This document shows positions 23,862 through 34,682 of a stretch of DNA of 50,010 nucleotides, in pieces (position 1 is the stretch's first letter; each line of letters begins with the position of its first letter). The position numbers and the translations under genes are program-made. The stretch is taken from contig JAGPKD010000004.1 of NCBI GenBank assembly GCA_018054125.1, positions 1-50,010 on the forward strand, written 5' to 3'. Origin of the DNA: Candidatus Oleihabitans oleiphilus. Its GTDB lineage: Bacteria; Atribacterota; Phoenicimicrobiia; Phoenicimicrobiales; Stramentimicrobiaceae. Below the pieces are notes generated by a model. The model was not told where the DNA came from. It searched no databases and was given only the letters and a program-made list of their open reading frames with translations.

Positions 23862-25217
23862 TTATCTGCTATTATAAACTTTTTGATGGTTTAACCATTC
23901 TGGAAAAACGTGATTTTGATTCAGATATTGATATGTTTCACCTTTCACTATAAGACCATCTTTCCCATGATTAACAAGCACCACTGGTGGTCGAGGAATA
24001 CCATTATAATTACTGGACATGGCATAATGATAGGCTCCAGTGGTAAAGAAAACTATTAAATCTCCATATTCTGCCCTGGGTAATTTAATATTCTGAATTA
24101 AAATATCACCGGATTCACAATATTTACCAGCAATAGTTACCGTTTCCACTGGTTTTTGATTATATTTATTTACAATTAGTGCCTCATACTGAGCATCATA
24201 AAGACTGGGCCTGGGATTATCAGCCATACCACCATCCACAATGAGATATTTTTTCAAACCGGTAATTTCTTTGATTGCTCCCACACGGTAAAGAGTAATA
24301 CCAGCTTCGGCCACAATTGATCTTCCCGGTTCCACCAGAATCTGCGGTAAAGCAAGATTGTTTTCCTGACATAACTCTTTTACTTTGGTTACCAACTGGT
24401 GGATATAACTATTAATGGAAGGGGGTGAATCAAGATGTGTATATCTAGCTCCAAATCCTCCCCCCAGATTAAGCATATTTGTTTTGATCTTATATTCGCT
24501 TTTAATTTCTCTAATTATATCTATCATTTCTTTAATAGCCAGATAAAAATATTTTATATCAAAGAGCTGTGAACCTATATGACAATGAATTCCTTGATAA
24601 ATTAGATGATCCTTGGCCATTATACCTGGGAAAATTTCAAGAAAGTCGCCAATAGGTATTCCAAACTTGGAATCAACCTGACCGGTTTTGATTTTTTCAT
24701 GAGTATGAGTATCTACTCCAGGTATAATTCGAATCATAATATTTACTTTTTTATTTAATTTATTGGCTATCTGATTCACCAGTTCCAGTTCATAAAGGTT
24801 ATCAATAATAATTGTTCCAATATTGCTCTCGATAGCAAAATTCAGTTCTTCTGCCGATTTGTTATTTCCATGAAAATAGATTTTTTCAGCAGGGAAACCC
24901 GCTCTTAATGCGGTATATATTTCACCGCCTGAAGAGGCATCCAGACTCATTCCTTCCTCATGTAGTATGTTACAAAGAGCTTGCACCAAAAATGCCTTGC
25001 CAGCATAAAGTACCTCATAATCAACATTACTTTCTCTAAAGGCTTTTATATATTCCCGACATTGTTCTCTGATAATACTCTCTGAAAAGACATAACAGGG
25101 GGTTCCATATTTTAAGGCTAAATCTTCTAATCGGCATTCATCAAAGATTAATTTTCCTTCCTCATCAAAATCAATCCCCTTACGCTCTATTATTTTTTTA
25201 TCCAGTATTTCTGCCAT
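23862..25217 (-). CDS. lysA: Diaminopimelate decarboxylase
   Basis: This 451-residue PLP enzyme (alanine-racemase-like barrel) makes lysine from meso-diaminopimelate. The Schiff-base lysine is in VLYAGKAFLVQAL, with the glycine-rich NLGGGFGARY, the substrate motif CESGDI, and NPRPSLYDAQYEALI. It is the first gene of the operon, directly behind the lysine riboswitch, with a GGAGGAGA ribosome site. Confidence 0.97.
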   Translation of the reverse strand: MAEILDKKIIERKGIDFDEEGKLIFDECRLEDLALKYGTPCYVFSESIIREQCREYIKAFRESNVDYEVLYAGKAFLVQALCNILHEEGMSLDASSGGEIYTALRAGFPAEKIYFHGNNKSAEELNFAIESNIGTIIIDNLYELELVNQIANKLNKKVNIMIRIIPGVDTHTHEKIKTGQVDSKFGIPIGDFLEIFPGIMAKDHLIYQGIHCHIGSQLFDIKYFYLAIKEMIDIIREIKSEYKIKTNMLNLGGGFGARYTHLDSPPSINSYIHQLVTKVKELCQENNLALPQILVEPGRSIVAEAGITLYRVGAIKEITGLKKYLIVDGGMADNPRPSLYDAQYEALIVNKYNQKPVETVTIAGKYCESGDILIQNIKLPRAEYGDLIVFFTTGAYHYAMSSNYNGIPRPPVVLVNHGKDGLIVKGETYQYLNQNHVFPEWLNHQKVYNSR

Positions 25218-25250
25218 TATCTCCTCCTTAGAATTCTTTTTTTTATTGTA

Positions 25251-25295
25251 AAATTAAAAAGGGCAATCAATAAGCGCCAGGCTCATCGATTGCCC
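25251..25295 (-). terminator. Riboswitch-controlled terminator before lysA
   Basis: On the minus strand GGGCAATCGATGAGC pairs with GCTTATTGATTGCCC, with one mismatch, around a short loop, and TTTTTAATTT follows. It lies between the lysine aptamer and the lysA start, so lysine binding would end transcription here. Confidence 0.85.
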
Positions 25296-25344
25296 TCAAT
25301 AAATAGCAAGATAGCTTTTTACCTCCCTTTTCTCTCTCCTCGAT

Positions 25345-25524
25345 GAGATAGCGCTCCACCTAAGAGCGGGAGCTCTCTTAGGTGACAGTGCTATGATTGT
25401 TCACCATAGCCCCAGCCTGAAGTTTAGAGCAATAGCCTTCAGACTTCGGCGAAGAACCCTTTCCTGATAGATCATCGCTGCTCGAGCTCTCTCTCAGTAC
25501 TCCTGATCGTTCGCGCCTCTACCT
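25345..25524 (-). promoter_or_regulatory. Lysine riboswitch (L box)
   Basis: Read on the minus strand, the leader has GGTAGAGGCGCGAACG, AGTACTGAGAG, GGAAAGGGTTCTTCGCCGAA, CAGGCTGGGG, CACTGTCACC and the closing GGTGGAGCGCTATCTC. These are, in order, the conserved L-box segments known from Bacillus lysC. The downstream terminator makes it an OFF switch at high lysine. A short extra hairpin (CCTCACTTT...AAAGTGAGG) lies just 5' of the aptamer at 25521-25545. Confidence 0.93.
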
Positions 25525-25571
25525 CACTTTAGATAAAAAGTGAGGCAAACCATTATTTAATTGTTACTAAC

Positions 25572-25599
25572 ATTTTAACAATAAATTTTAAAAAGTCAA
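25572..25599 (-). promoter_or_regulatory. Promoter of the lysine operon
   Basis: On the minus strand TTGACT (25599-25594) and TAAAAT (25577-25572) are 16 bases apart and lie about 45 bases upstream of the riboswitch. The remaining bases between here and tkt (25600-25715) are AT-rich and show no other element. Confidence 0.65.
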
Positions 25600-25715
25600 A
25601 TTTAAATTGTGCATTTTTTTACTACTCTACTAAATTCTACACTAACTTGTGCATTTTTCAGGATCTGCTATCCAATTTTTAAATCATAATTATGTTTATA
25701 ATATTAAATAAATAG

Positions 25716-27713
25716 CTATGCCTTATTTCTATTTTTCTCAGTATAGTGTCTTTCCTTAATTTTACTGGCAATTTTTTCTGCCTCTAAACCCAGTAAGGCT
25801 GCCACTTTATCTCCCGGACCGCTTTCCCCAAACCTGCGAATAAAAATGCCAATAGCAAGATTGGGAATGACTTCATACCATCCCTGCCCAGTGGCAGCTT
25901 CAATAGCCACCTGAACTGTATTTTCTCCACCCAGAACCTTTTCCCGATAAGAAAACTCCTGACTGGCAAATGCCTCCCGGTCTGGAATGGAAATAACTCT
26001 ACAGGAAATATGCTCTTTTTCTAAAACATCTCTAACCTGTAAGGCAGTTTGTACCTCACTTCCACTGGCAGAAATTACTACCTCTGGCTTTTCTTTACCT
26101 TCATATACTAAATAGCCACCCCGCTTAAACTCATTCATATCATTTATCTTTTTTAGTAAAGGTAGTTTTTGTCTACTTAAGATTAAGACAGAGGGCCCTT
26201 CTTTTCTTTCCAAAATAACCTGCCAGGCAGCCTTTACTTCTTCGCTATCCGCTGGTCTAATAACTTTTAGATTAGGAATAAGCCGTAATGATTCCAGTTG
26301 TTCAATGGGTTGATGGGTAGGCCCATCTTCACCTACATATATTGAATCATGGGTAAAGATAAATATTACCGGTAAGTTCATCATAGCTGCTAATCTAATG
26401 GCTGGTCGCATATAATCAGAAAAGACTAAAAAGGTAGAACAATAAGGTCGTACCCCTTTATGGAGAGCTAGCCCATTACCAATAGCTCCCATGGCATGTT
26501 CTCGAACTCCAAAACGAATGTTGCGAGCAGCAAAGCAATTTTTTTGTACTTCCGGGAATTTATTTAGATAGGTCATGGTTGATGGCGATAAATCTGCTGC
26601 TCCCCCTATAAGATAAGAAACTTCCTCGGCAATGTTATTTAATATTTCTCCAGAGGCACTTCTGGTAGCAATCAGCTCAGCCATCTCTATTTCCCAGAAA
26701 GATAACTTTTTTGGTATTTCTAAATTAATTGCCTTCTCTAATTCCCCTTTTTTACTGGGAAATTTATCTGACCAGGAGGCAAATTTTTCTTCCCATTTCT
26801 TTCTCAGAGAGGTAAGTTCTGACTTTCTGTTTTGAAAATAATTACGAACTTCATCACTAATATAAAAAGTTTTCTCGATTGGTAAGCCGAGCTTCTTTTT
26901 TAAACCGATGACTTCCTCTTTACCCAAAGGTGCACCATGTGCGGTATAACTATCCTGTTTGGTTGGTGCTCCATAGCCAATATGAGTTCTGGCTATAATT
27001 AGAACTGGTTTATCACTTCTTTCTCTGGCTTTTCTTAAGGCTCCCCTTACTTCATCAATATCATGACCATTAACGTTCTCAATTACCTGCCAATTATAAG
27101 CCCGGTAGCGATTAGCTACTGATTCAGTAAAGGTTAACTCTGTGCCACCAGCTAAAGATACCTGATTCTGGTCATAGATCACTATCAGTTTTCCTAATCC
27201 CCAGTGACCGGCTAAAGAGGCCGCTTCTGAGGTAATTCCCTCCATCATACAACCATCACTGGCTAATACATAGGTGTAATGATTTATAATATCATACTCT
27301 TTACTATTATATTTACTGGCCAGCATCTTTTCAGCCAGAGCCATTCCTACCGCATTAGCAAATCCCTGTCCCAGCGGTCCTGAGGTGACTTCTACACCGG
27401 GAGTTCGTCCATATTCTGGATGACCAGGTGTTAGCGAGCCAATTTGCCTGAAATTCATAAGGTCCTCTAAGCTGAGATCATAACCTGATAAATGTAACAG
27501 TACATATAACAGGATAGAACCATGTCCGGCTGAGAGAACAAATCTATCTCGATCAAACCAATCTGGTTTTTCAGGGTCATGCTTGAGTACTTCACCAAAC
27601 AATACTGCTCCAATCTCAGCACAGCCTAAGGGCAAACCAGGATGACCTGAATTGGCTTTTTCAATCGCATCTACCGATAAACCGCGTATTATGTTGGCAA
27701 CCTGAGTTAACAT
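25716..27713 (-). CDS. tkt: Transketolase
   Basis: This 665-residue thiamine-diphosphate enzyme of the pentose phosphate pathway is full length in one chain. The N-terminal cofactor domain has RFVLSAGHGSILLYVLLHL, GPLGQGFANAVGMALAE and ASDGCMMEGITSEAASLAG. The pyrimidine domain has GVREHAMGAIGNG and THDSIYVGEDGPTHQP, and a C-terminal domain follows. It lies downstream of pyrR and a 39-codon ORF on the same strand. Confidence 0.95.
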   Translation of the reverse strand: MLTQVANIIRGLSVDAIEKANSGHPGLPLGCAEIGAVLFGEVLKHDPEKPDWFDRDRFVLSAGHGSILLYVLLHLSGYDLSLEDLMNFRQIGSLTPGHPEYGRTPGVEVTSGPLGQGFANAVGMALAEKMLASKYNSKEYDIINHYTYVLASDGCMMEGITSEAASLAGHWGLGKLIVIYDQNQVSLAGGTELTFTESVANRYRAYNWQVIENVNGHDIDEVRGALRKARERSDKPVLIIARTHIGYGAPTKQDSYTAHGAPLGKEEVIGLKKKLGLPIEKTFYISDEVRNYFQNRKSELTSLRKKWEEKFASWSDKFPSKKGELEKAINLEIPKKLSFWEIEMAELIATRSASGEILNNIAEEVSYLIGGAADLSPSTMTYLNKFPEVQKNCFAARNIRFGVREHAMGAIGNGLALHKGVRPYCSTFLVFSDYMRPAIRLAAMMNLPVIFIFTHDSIYVGEDGPTHQPIEQLESLRLIPNLKVIRPADSEEVKAAWQVILERKEGPSVLILSRQKLPLLKKINDMNEFKRGGYLVYEGKEKPEVVISASGSEVQTALQVRDVLEKEHISCRVISIPDREAFASQEFSYREKVLGGENTVQVAIEAATGQGWYEVIPNLAIGIFIRRFGESGPGDKVAALLGLEAEKIASKIKERHYTEKNRNKA

Positions 27714-27752
27714 CTCCTCCTCCTATCTCTATTTTTCCCAATTAACTTTTTT

Positions 27753-27871
27753 CTATCTCATCCTGAATATTATTATTATTCCACCAACTAAGTTATTTTT
27801 GATTTTATTAGGGAATTTTTCTGTTTCTTTCAGCCAGGTCATAATCTCTGCAACTTCAGGTAAAAGTTTCA

Positions 27872-27872
<1 letters not shown>
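27753..27872 (-). CDS. Possible small ORF between pyrR and tkt (39 residues)
   Basis: An ATG at 27872 overlaps the pyrR stop (TAATG) and opens 39 codons reading MKLLPEVAEIMTWLKETEKF, then PNKIKNNLVGG, before a hydrophobic-to-basic tail and TAG. The overlap suggests translational coupling. The ATA-repeat stretch near the end, read in the next frame, gives a more polar tail (NNNIQDEIEKS), so a frameshift in a short repeat is possible. No family is recognised and it could be non-coding. Confidence 0.4.
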
Positions 27873-28660
<788 letters not shown>

Positions 28661-28710
28661 AGGACCTTAGTTTGTATAAATCCAAAATTCATTAAATTAT
28701 CTTTATCACC

Positions 28711-30018
28711 TTAGCTAATCTGAGCAATGCCCTCTTCTAAAACATCCATAGCCTCTTCTAATTGTTCATCAGTTATAACTAAAGAAACCAGCATTCTTAA
28801 TACATTTTTATTAATTCCGGCAGTGGGAATCAAAACACCATTTTTGGCACAATACTGAACAATCTTTTCAGTCTCTTCAGTGGCTGGCTCTTTACTCTTT
28901 CTATCCTTTACCAGTTCCACGGCCACCATAGCACCTAATCCCCTTACCTCCCCGATAAGAGAGTATTTCTTTTCCATAGCCCTGAATCTTTGTTGGAACA
29001 ATTTTCCAATTTCTACTGCTCTGGCCAGCAGATTATCCTCCTGAATAATTCGAATTACCTCCAGTGCTACCTGACAACTAATGGGATTACCAACATAGGT
29101 TCCCCCAATACTACCAGCCGGTAAAGCATCACCTATCTCTTTTCTGGCAATGACCGCAGAAAGAGGTAATCCTGAGGCAAGAGATTTTGCCAGACAGATA
29201 ATATCAGGCTCTATGCCCCAGTGTTCAATAGCAAAAAATTTGCCTGTTCTACCCATTCCACATTGAATTTCATCAGTAATCATCAACATCCCATACTTAT
29301 TGCCTAATTCTCTGATAAGTTCTAAAAATCCATTAACCGGTATATTAAAACCACCTTCACCCTGAATCGGTTCTACCACCATGGCGGCAACTGTCTCTGG
29401 ATTAACCATATTCTTCATAGTTCTTTCTAAATCTTCTATTCTTAGGGAAGGATGATAAGGTGTCGGAAATGGTAAGCGATAAATCTCAGGAGCAAAGGGA
29501 CCAAACTTATATTTGTAGGGTATTGCCTTATGAGTCATGGTTAATGCCAAAAGGGTTCTCCCATGAAAGGAATTTTCAAAGACAATAATGGCTGGCCTTC
29601 CAGTGAAACCACGGGCTATCTTTACTGCATTTTCTACCGCCTCTGCTCCACTGTTAAATAAAGCCACACCTTTGGCACTAGCACCAGGGGCAAGTTGACT
29701 TAACTTTTTACTTAAAGAGACAAATGACTCATAGGGAACAGCAGTAAAATCAGTATGGGTAAATTTCTCTGCCTGCCTTTTAATTGCAGAAACAATAGCC
29801 GGGTGAGCATGACCTACTGCCAGGCAACCCCATCCTCCAGTTAAATCAATATATCGATTTCCATCAACATCTGTTACTAAAGCTCCTTCTCCATATTGAA
29901 TATAGCCGGGGGAAAGGGAGTTACCCATTGGTGTTAATACGTATTTTTCTCTTTTTTTTGCAATTTCTTGAGATTTGGGGCCAGGAATTTCAGTTTTTAA
30001 AGAAATAAACTTCCTCAT
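28711..30018 (-). CDS. Class III aminotransferase (4-aminobutyrate / acetylornithine type)
   Basis: This 435-residue PLP enzyme has DVDGNRYIDLTGGWGCLAVGHAHP, FHGRTLLALTMTH, the cofactor aspartate in MITDEIQCGMGRTGKFFA and the Schiff-base lysine in IICLAKSLASGLPLSAVIA. The extended N-terminus and overall length suit GabT-like enzymes better than ArgD (about 400 residues). The next gene upstream is argF, so an ornithine-related substrate is also possible. The exact amino donor cannot be decided. Confidence 0.88.
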   Translation of the reverse strand: MRKFISLKTEIPGPKSQEIAKKREKYVLTPMGNSLSPGYIQYGEGALVTDVDGNRYIDLTGGWGCLAVGHAHPAIVSAIKRQAEKFTHTDFTAVPYESFVSLSKKLSQLAPGASAKGVALFNSGAEAVENAVKIARGFTGRPAIIVFENSFHGRTLLALTMTHKAIPYKYKFGPFAPEIYRLPFPTPYHPSLRIEDLERTMKNMVNPETVAAMVVEPIQGEGGFNIPVNGFLELIRELGNKYGMLMITDEIQCGMGRTGKFFAIEHWGIEPDIICLAKSLASGLPLSAVIARKEIGDALPAGSIGGTYVGNPISCQVALEVIRIIQEDNLLARAVEIGKLFQQRFRAMEKKYSLIGEVRGLGAMVAVELVKDRKSKEPATEETEKIVQYCAKNGVLIPTAGINKNVLRMLVSLVITDEQLEEAMDVLEEGIAQIS

Positions 30019-30082
30019 AACTGTTATCTCCTTTGCCTTAAATTTTATTTTTAATTTTACCTATAAATTTTAAAACCTAAAA

Positions 30083-31081
30083 TTAACCTCCTAAGGTAGC
30101 TATCATCACCGCCTTGATGGTATGCAGCCGATTTTCAGCTTCATCAAAAACAACGGAATGTTTACTGCGAAAGACTTCATCAGTTACTTCCATAGATTTT
30201 AATCCATATTGGTCAAAAACTTCCTGCCCTATCTTGGTATTGGTATCATGATAGGAAGGTAAGCAGTGCATAAATATTACCTCTGGATTTCCAGTATCCT
30301 CAATCATCTTCCTATTCACCTGGTAATCTTTTAATAATGCTATTCTCTCAGCCATTTTATCTTCTTCACCCATGGAAACCCAGACATCGGTATAAAGAAC
30401 ATCCGCTCCTTTGACACCCTTAGCAATATTATCGGTTACGTGAATAGTTGCCCCTGATTTTTCCGCCATTTTTTTTGCCTCACTCCATAAATCATCTTTA
30501 GGAAATAAGGGCCTGGGGGAAACAATTCGAAACTCCATTCCCATAATTGCCGAAGCAATAAGTAAAGAATTAGCCATATTATTTCTTCCATCTCCAACAT
30601 AAACCAGGACTACTTTCTCCAATGGCTTTCTAACTTTTTCCCTGATAGTCATTAAATCAGCTAAAACCTGGGTGGGATGATAGAGGTTTGTTAAACCATT
30701 CCAGACTACTGCTCCAGAATATTTGGCCAATATCTCCACTGATTCCTGTTTAAACCCTCGAAATTCTATTCCATCATAATAACGTCCTAAAACCCGGGCA
30801 GTATCTTCCATTGACTCCTTGCTACCCATTTGGGAACCTGTCGGCCCTAAGTAAGTAACATTGGCTCCTTGATCAAAGGCGGCTACTTCAAAGGCACACC
30901 TCGTTCTGGTGGAAGTCTTCTCAAATATCAAAACAATATTCTTTCCCTTTAACCTTTGCCGTTCCCTGCCACTATATTTTTCCTGTTTAAGGGAAATAGC
31001 CAATTCCAGTAAAAACGAGATTTCCTCTTTACTAAAATCTTTTAAAGTCAACAAATGACGGTTTCTTAAATTAATAGGCAT
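30083..31081 (-). CDS. argF: Ornithine carbamoyltransferase
   Basis: This 332-residue enzyme makes citrulline from ornithine and carbamoyl phosphate, or the reverse in arginine fermentation. It has the carbamoyl-phosphate loop [40 protein letters not shown] and the ornithine-side HCLPSYHD, where the usual sequence is HCLPAFHD. No carbamate kinase or arginine deiminase is nearby, so the direction is open. Confidence 0.95.
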   Translation of the reverse strand: MPINLRNRHLLTLKDFSKEEISFLLELAISLKQEKYSGRERQRLKGKNIVLIFEKTSTRTRCAFEVAAFDQGANVTYLGPTGSQMGSKESMEDTARVLGRYYDGIEFRGFKQESVEILAKYSGAVVWNGLTNLYHPTQVLADLMTIREKVRKPLEKVVLVYVGDGRNNMANSLLIASAIMGMEFRIVSPRPLFPKDDLWSEAKKMAEKSGATIHVTDNIAKGVKGADVLYTDVWVSMGEEDKMAERIALLKDYQVNRKMIEDTGNPEVIFMHCLPSYHDTNTKIGQEVFDQYGLKSMEVTDEVFRSKHSVVFDEAENRLHTIKAVMIATLGG

Positions 31082-31267
31082 AATCTTCTTTTCTTCTCTC
31101 CCTATTTTTCTCTATTTTTAAATCAGGTAAATAGCTAATAAAAACTCTACTTTTATCTAAAGAATAGGATAAATAATTTAGAAAGTCAATCATGTAGATA
31201 AATAGATAACATGAGTTAATAAACTAATGTTGGATAAATCTTCAAAATTACGGTAGCAATAAATTTA

Positions 31268-32530
31268 TTATTTAAACAGATGAACGAAGATACCGCTTCG
31301 CACTTTTGGTTCAAACCAGGTAGATTTAGGAGGCATAATTTGCCCTCTGTCTGAAACCTCCATTACTTCCTCTATAGAGGCGGGAAAGAGGGTAAAGGCA
31401 ATTCTGGCTCCCTGTTGGATTCCTTTTTCTATTTTGACTAAGGCATCGTTCCCGCCTATAAATTCAATTTTACTACTTTTTTGCACTTCCTTAATTCCTA
31501 ATAAGGGATTTAATACTTTATTTTGTAAAAGGGATACATCCAACTTATCAATAATATCTAAATTTTCGGTATCAAAATTATTCTCTTTAAAAAATAATCG
31601 ATACCACTGCCCAGCCAGATTCAGACCAAATTCATGTTTTTGAGCAGGTAAAAAAGGGTTATTGGGGGTAATTTTTTCCACTTTAAATATACGCTCTATG
31701 CTTTTTAAAAAATCATGTTCAGAAAATCCATTTAAATCTTTCAGCAGCCGATGATAACCAGTTATTCTAATCTGATTATGTGGTATCAGCACCGCTGGAA
31801 AATATCTGTATTCTTCATCCCCATCTTTATTTTCTCTCTCTACTGATTTTTGATCTCTAATTCGAGCTACTTCTACCGCCGCTGCTGCCCGGTGATGTCC
31901 ATCGGCAATATATAAAGCTCTAATTCCTTGAAAAGCCTTAATAAAATCAAGAATAACTTCTTCTTCTTTAATCTGCCAGCAGCAGTTTCTTATTCCATCA
32001 TCAGATATAAAATCATAAATAGCCTCTCTATTAGCAATTTCTCGCTTTATTAACGCTTCTAAAAAGTTATTACTCTGGTAAACAAGCAAGGGACATCCCG
32101 TATGGGCCTTAGTTTCTTGAATATGACTGACTCTTTCCTGCCAGGTTTTTATTTCAATCTGTTCATGTTTTTTAATAATACCTTGCTGATAATCATCAAC
32201 TGCCAAACAAGCCACTATGCCAGTCCGGTCAACAATATCATTGCTTTGCCTATAAAGGTAAAGGCATCTCTTTTCTTCCTCTATCATAATTTTATCCTTT
32301 ATCATCTCTTTTAAACCCTGGGCAGCTATCTTGGCTAACTGATTATGAGATACTTCCCTCTCACACTTTAGGTTAGCTTCTGGCTTAGTTACCTTTAAAA
32401 AAGAATAAGGATTACTATTAATGATGATACTGGCTTCCTGTTTACTTATCACATCATAAGGGGGAGCACTGACTTTTGATACCAGTTCTCTCCTTGGCCG
32501 TAATGCCTTAAATGGCCTAATATCTACCAT
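31268..32530 (-). CDS. DUF1015 family protein
   Basis: This 420-residue cytosolic protein of unknown function has the DUF1015 hallmarks: an opening VDIRPFKALRPRRELVSKVSAPPYDVIS, a central ALYIADGHHRAAAAVEVARIRD, and the closing MPPKSTWFEPKVRSGIFVHLF. Proteins of this family are often encoded beside serA, as here, and a link to serine or phosphoserine metabolism (an ADP-dependent serine kinase in archaea) has been proposed for relatives. It lies 61 bases downstream of serA in the T-box-controlled run. Confidence 0.88.
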   Translation of the reverse strand: MVDIRPFKALRPRRELVSKVSAPPYDVISKQEASIIINSNPYSFLKVTKPEANLKCEREVSHNQLAKIAAQGLKEMIKDKIMIEEEKRCLYLYRQSNDIVDRTGIVACLAVDDYQQGIIKKHEQIEIKTWQERVSHIQETKAHTGCPLLVYQSNNFLEALIKREIANREAIYDFISDDGIRNCCWQIKEEEVILDFIKAFQGIRALYIADGHHRAAAAVEVARIRDQKSVERENKDGDEEYRYFPAVLIPHNQIRITGYHRLLKDLNGFSEHDFLKSIERIFKVEKITPNNPFLPAQKHEFGLNLAGQWYRLFFKENNFDTENLDIIDKLDVSLLQNKVLNPLLGIKEVQKSSKIEFIGGNDALVKIEKGIQQGARIAFTLFPASIEEVMEVSDRGQIMPPKSTWFEPKVRSGIFVHLFK

Positions 32531-32591
32531 CTTTTCTCCTCATGCTGCTATATTTTATTATTCCTATCGCTTATCCTTATACTTATACTTA

Positions 32592-33533
32592 CTAATTATA
32601 ATTATTCTTATTATGCTGATATTCTTCAATCAGTCGAATAATCTCCTGACCAATTCGAAATTGTGCTTCTTGGGTGGATGCCCCAATATGAGGGGTAAGC
32701 GAAAGGTGTTCATTCTGGAGCAAAGCAGTATTAGTACAGGGCTCCTCGCAATAAACATCAATACCTGCTCCTGCTATTTCCCCCTTTTCTAAAGCCTCTA
32801 ACAATGCTTTTTCATTTACCAGTTTACCCCTGGCGGTATTAATTAAAAAAGCACTTTTTTTCATTTTCTTAAGTTGTGGTTCATCGATTAAATAGCTACC
32901 ATTTCCATCAAAAGAGGTGTGTAAAGAGATAAAATCAGATTGACTGAGTAGTTCATCGAGGGGAAGATATTGGAAACTACTATCCAGCCTCTGGGGTATA
33001 ATGATATCGTAATAGACAATTTTCATACCTAATAAACTGGCTTTTTGGGCTAAAATCTTACCAATACGACCCATCCCTATTATTCCTAAAGTTTTCCCGG
33101 CTAACTCTATACCGGTATATTGATTTTTATTCCATTCTCCCCTCTTCATAGTTAAATTGGCGGGAACCATTTTTCTGGCCAGTACCAACATATGAGCTAG
33201 AGCAAGTTCAGCAACCGACAGACTACTTGCTTCTGGAGTATTGGTAACCTTAATTCCTTTTTCCTGAGCATAATCAACTGCAATATTATCCACTCCTACT
33301 CCAGCTCTGATTATCAATTTAAGCATTCCAGTCTGAAGCGCAGAATCAATTACCTCTTTGGTAACTTTAGTGGCAGAACGAACAATAAGGATTTCATTCT
33401 CCTTAACTTCCTGAAAAATAGCCTCCGGTTCACTCGTACCTAGCTGGATAATAAATCCCCTTTTTCGTAATTCTTCAATTAGTAAAGGGTCTACCTTATC
33501 TTTAATAAGAATGTTAACCATAAAATTTTTCAT
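32592..33533 (-). CDS. serA: D-3-phosphoglycerate dehydrogenase, short form
   Basis: This 313-residue NAD-dependent dehydrogenase begins serine synthesis. The nucleotide fold LAGKTLGIIGMGRIGKILAQKA, the substrate-side VRSATKVTKEVID, the catalytic arginine in LINTARGKLVNEKAL, and the C-terminal LTPHIGASTQEAQFRIG histidine are present. The regulatory ACT domain of long SerA forms is absent, so feedback may rest on the T-box. Its start overlaps the aminotransferase stop by four bases (ATGA). Confidence 0.92.
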   Translation of the reverse strand: MKNFMVNILIKDKVDPLLIEELRKRGFIIQLGTSEPEAIFQEVKENEILIVRSATKVTKEVIDSALQTGMLKLIIRAGVGVDNIAVDYAQEKGIKVTNTPEASSLSVAELALAHMLVLARKMVPANLTMKRGEWNKNQYTGIELAGKTLGIIGMGRIGKILAQKASLLGMKIVYYDIIIPQRLDSSFQYLPLDELLSQSDFISLHTSFDGNGSYLIDEPQLKKMKKSAFLINTARGKLVNEKALLEALEKGEIAGAGIDVYCEEPCTNTALLQNEHLSLTPHIGASTQEAQFRIGQEIIRLIEEYQHNKNNYN

Positions 33534-34606
33534 CTCCTCAAATTTAATATCTGATCAATAGTAGATAATAATTCTTCTATTTCCTCTAAGGTTATATCTC
33601 CCATATGAGCTATGCGAAAGGTTTTGTCTTTTAATTTGCCATAACCATTGGAAATCAGAAAACCAGCCTCACCAAGTTTTTTATTTAACTCACCTACATT
33701 AATATTACGAGTATTGTTAATACAGGTAACCGTATCAGAGGCAAATTGTTCTGGAGGGAACAAATCAAAATTATCTTTCGCCCATTTACGTACTCGTTCA
33801 GCCATTTCCCGATGCCTGATAAATCGATTTTCCAAACCTTCTTTCATTATGGAATCCAGCTGACTATCTAAGGCAAACATATGGGATAAAGAAGGAGTGA
33901 AGGGATACTGATAATCTTTTCTTACCAGATATTCATACAAACCTAATAAATCAAAATATACCCCTCTATACTTTACCCCTCTGGCAGCCTCCAGGGCCTT
34001 TGGGGAAATAGAACAAAAAGAAAGACCAGGAGGCAAACCTAAGCACTTTTGACTGGAAGTAAGACAAATATCAATGCCTAATTCATCAACCGGGATTTTG
34101 ACTCCACCCAAAGAACTTACCGCATCAACACAGAATATCACCTCTGGATATTGCCTTACTACTTCGGCAATCTCTGCCAGGGGATTCATAACACCGGTGG
34201 AAGTCTCATTATGAGTAATAGTAATTAAATCATATCTTCCGCTCTCTAAAACTTTTTTAACCAGTTCTCCTCTTATTGGACTTCCGTATTCCACCTCAAA
34301 ACGCTCTGCCTTTACCTGATTGGCTACTGCCATCTCATACCAACGTTCGCCAAAGGCTCCACAGATAAAGATAGCTGCACACCCACGGGTACAGGAACGA
34401 ACCGCCCCTTCCATCAATCCACTGCCAGAAGAGGTGGAAAGCAATATTTCATTTTGAGTATACATTAGCTTCTGTAATTTTTTACTGATCGCCCTCTGTA
34501 AATCAGACGCTTCTTTGGTCCGGTGACCAATCAAAGGTGTTGCCATCTTTTCCAGTACCTCCTTTTTTACCTCAGTAGGTCCCGGAATAAACAGTTTTTT
34601 CCTCAT
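33530..34606 (-). CDS. Serine-pyruvate / alanine-glyoxylate type aminotransferase, probable serine pathway enzyme
   Basis: This fold-type-I class V aminotransferase has RKKLFIPGPTEVKKEVLEKM, HNETSTGVMNPLAEIAEVV, FCVDAVSSLGGVKI and the PLP lysine in CLTSSQKCLGLPPGLSF. Placed before serA behind a serine T-box, it probably serves as the phosphoserine aminotransferase, as in organisms lacking classical SerC. The longer frame starts at a GTG at 34618. I prefer the ATG at 34606, because AAAGGTGG lies eight bases upstream of it. Confidence 0.88.
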   Translation of the reverse strand: MRKKLFIPGPTEVKKEVLEKMATPLIGHRTKEASDLQRAISKKLQKLMYTQNEILLSTSSGSGLMEGAVRSCTRGCAAIFICGAFGERWYEMAVANQVKAERFEVEYGSPIRGELVKKVLESGRYDLITITHNETSTGVMNPLAEIAEVVRQYPEVIFCVDAVSSLGGVKIPVDELGIDICLTSSQKCLGLPPGLSFCSISPKALEAARGVKYRGVYFDLLGLYEYLVRKDYQYPFTPSLSHMFALDSQLDSIMKEGLENRFIRHREMAERVRKWAKDNFDLFPPEQFASDTVTCINNTRNINVGELNKKLGEAGFLISNGYGKLKDKTFRIAHMGDITLEEIEELLSTIDQILNLRR

Positions 34607-34629
34607 TACCTTTACCACCTTTCTACTAA

Positions 34630-34669
34630 TTAATAAAAATCCCCAGCAGTTAATTTATAACTGCTGGGG
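34630..34669 (-). terminator. T-box terminator
   Basis: On the minus strand CCCCAGCAGTTATAAATTAACTGCTGGGG (29 bases, 34669-34641) forms an 11-base stem, followed by ATTTTTATTA. The 5' arm overlaps the region that would form the antiterminator with the T-box element. Confidence 0.9.
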
Positions 34670-34682
34670 ACGAAAAGATACT

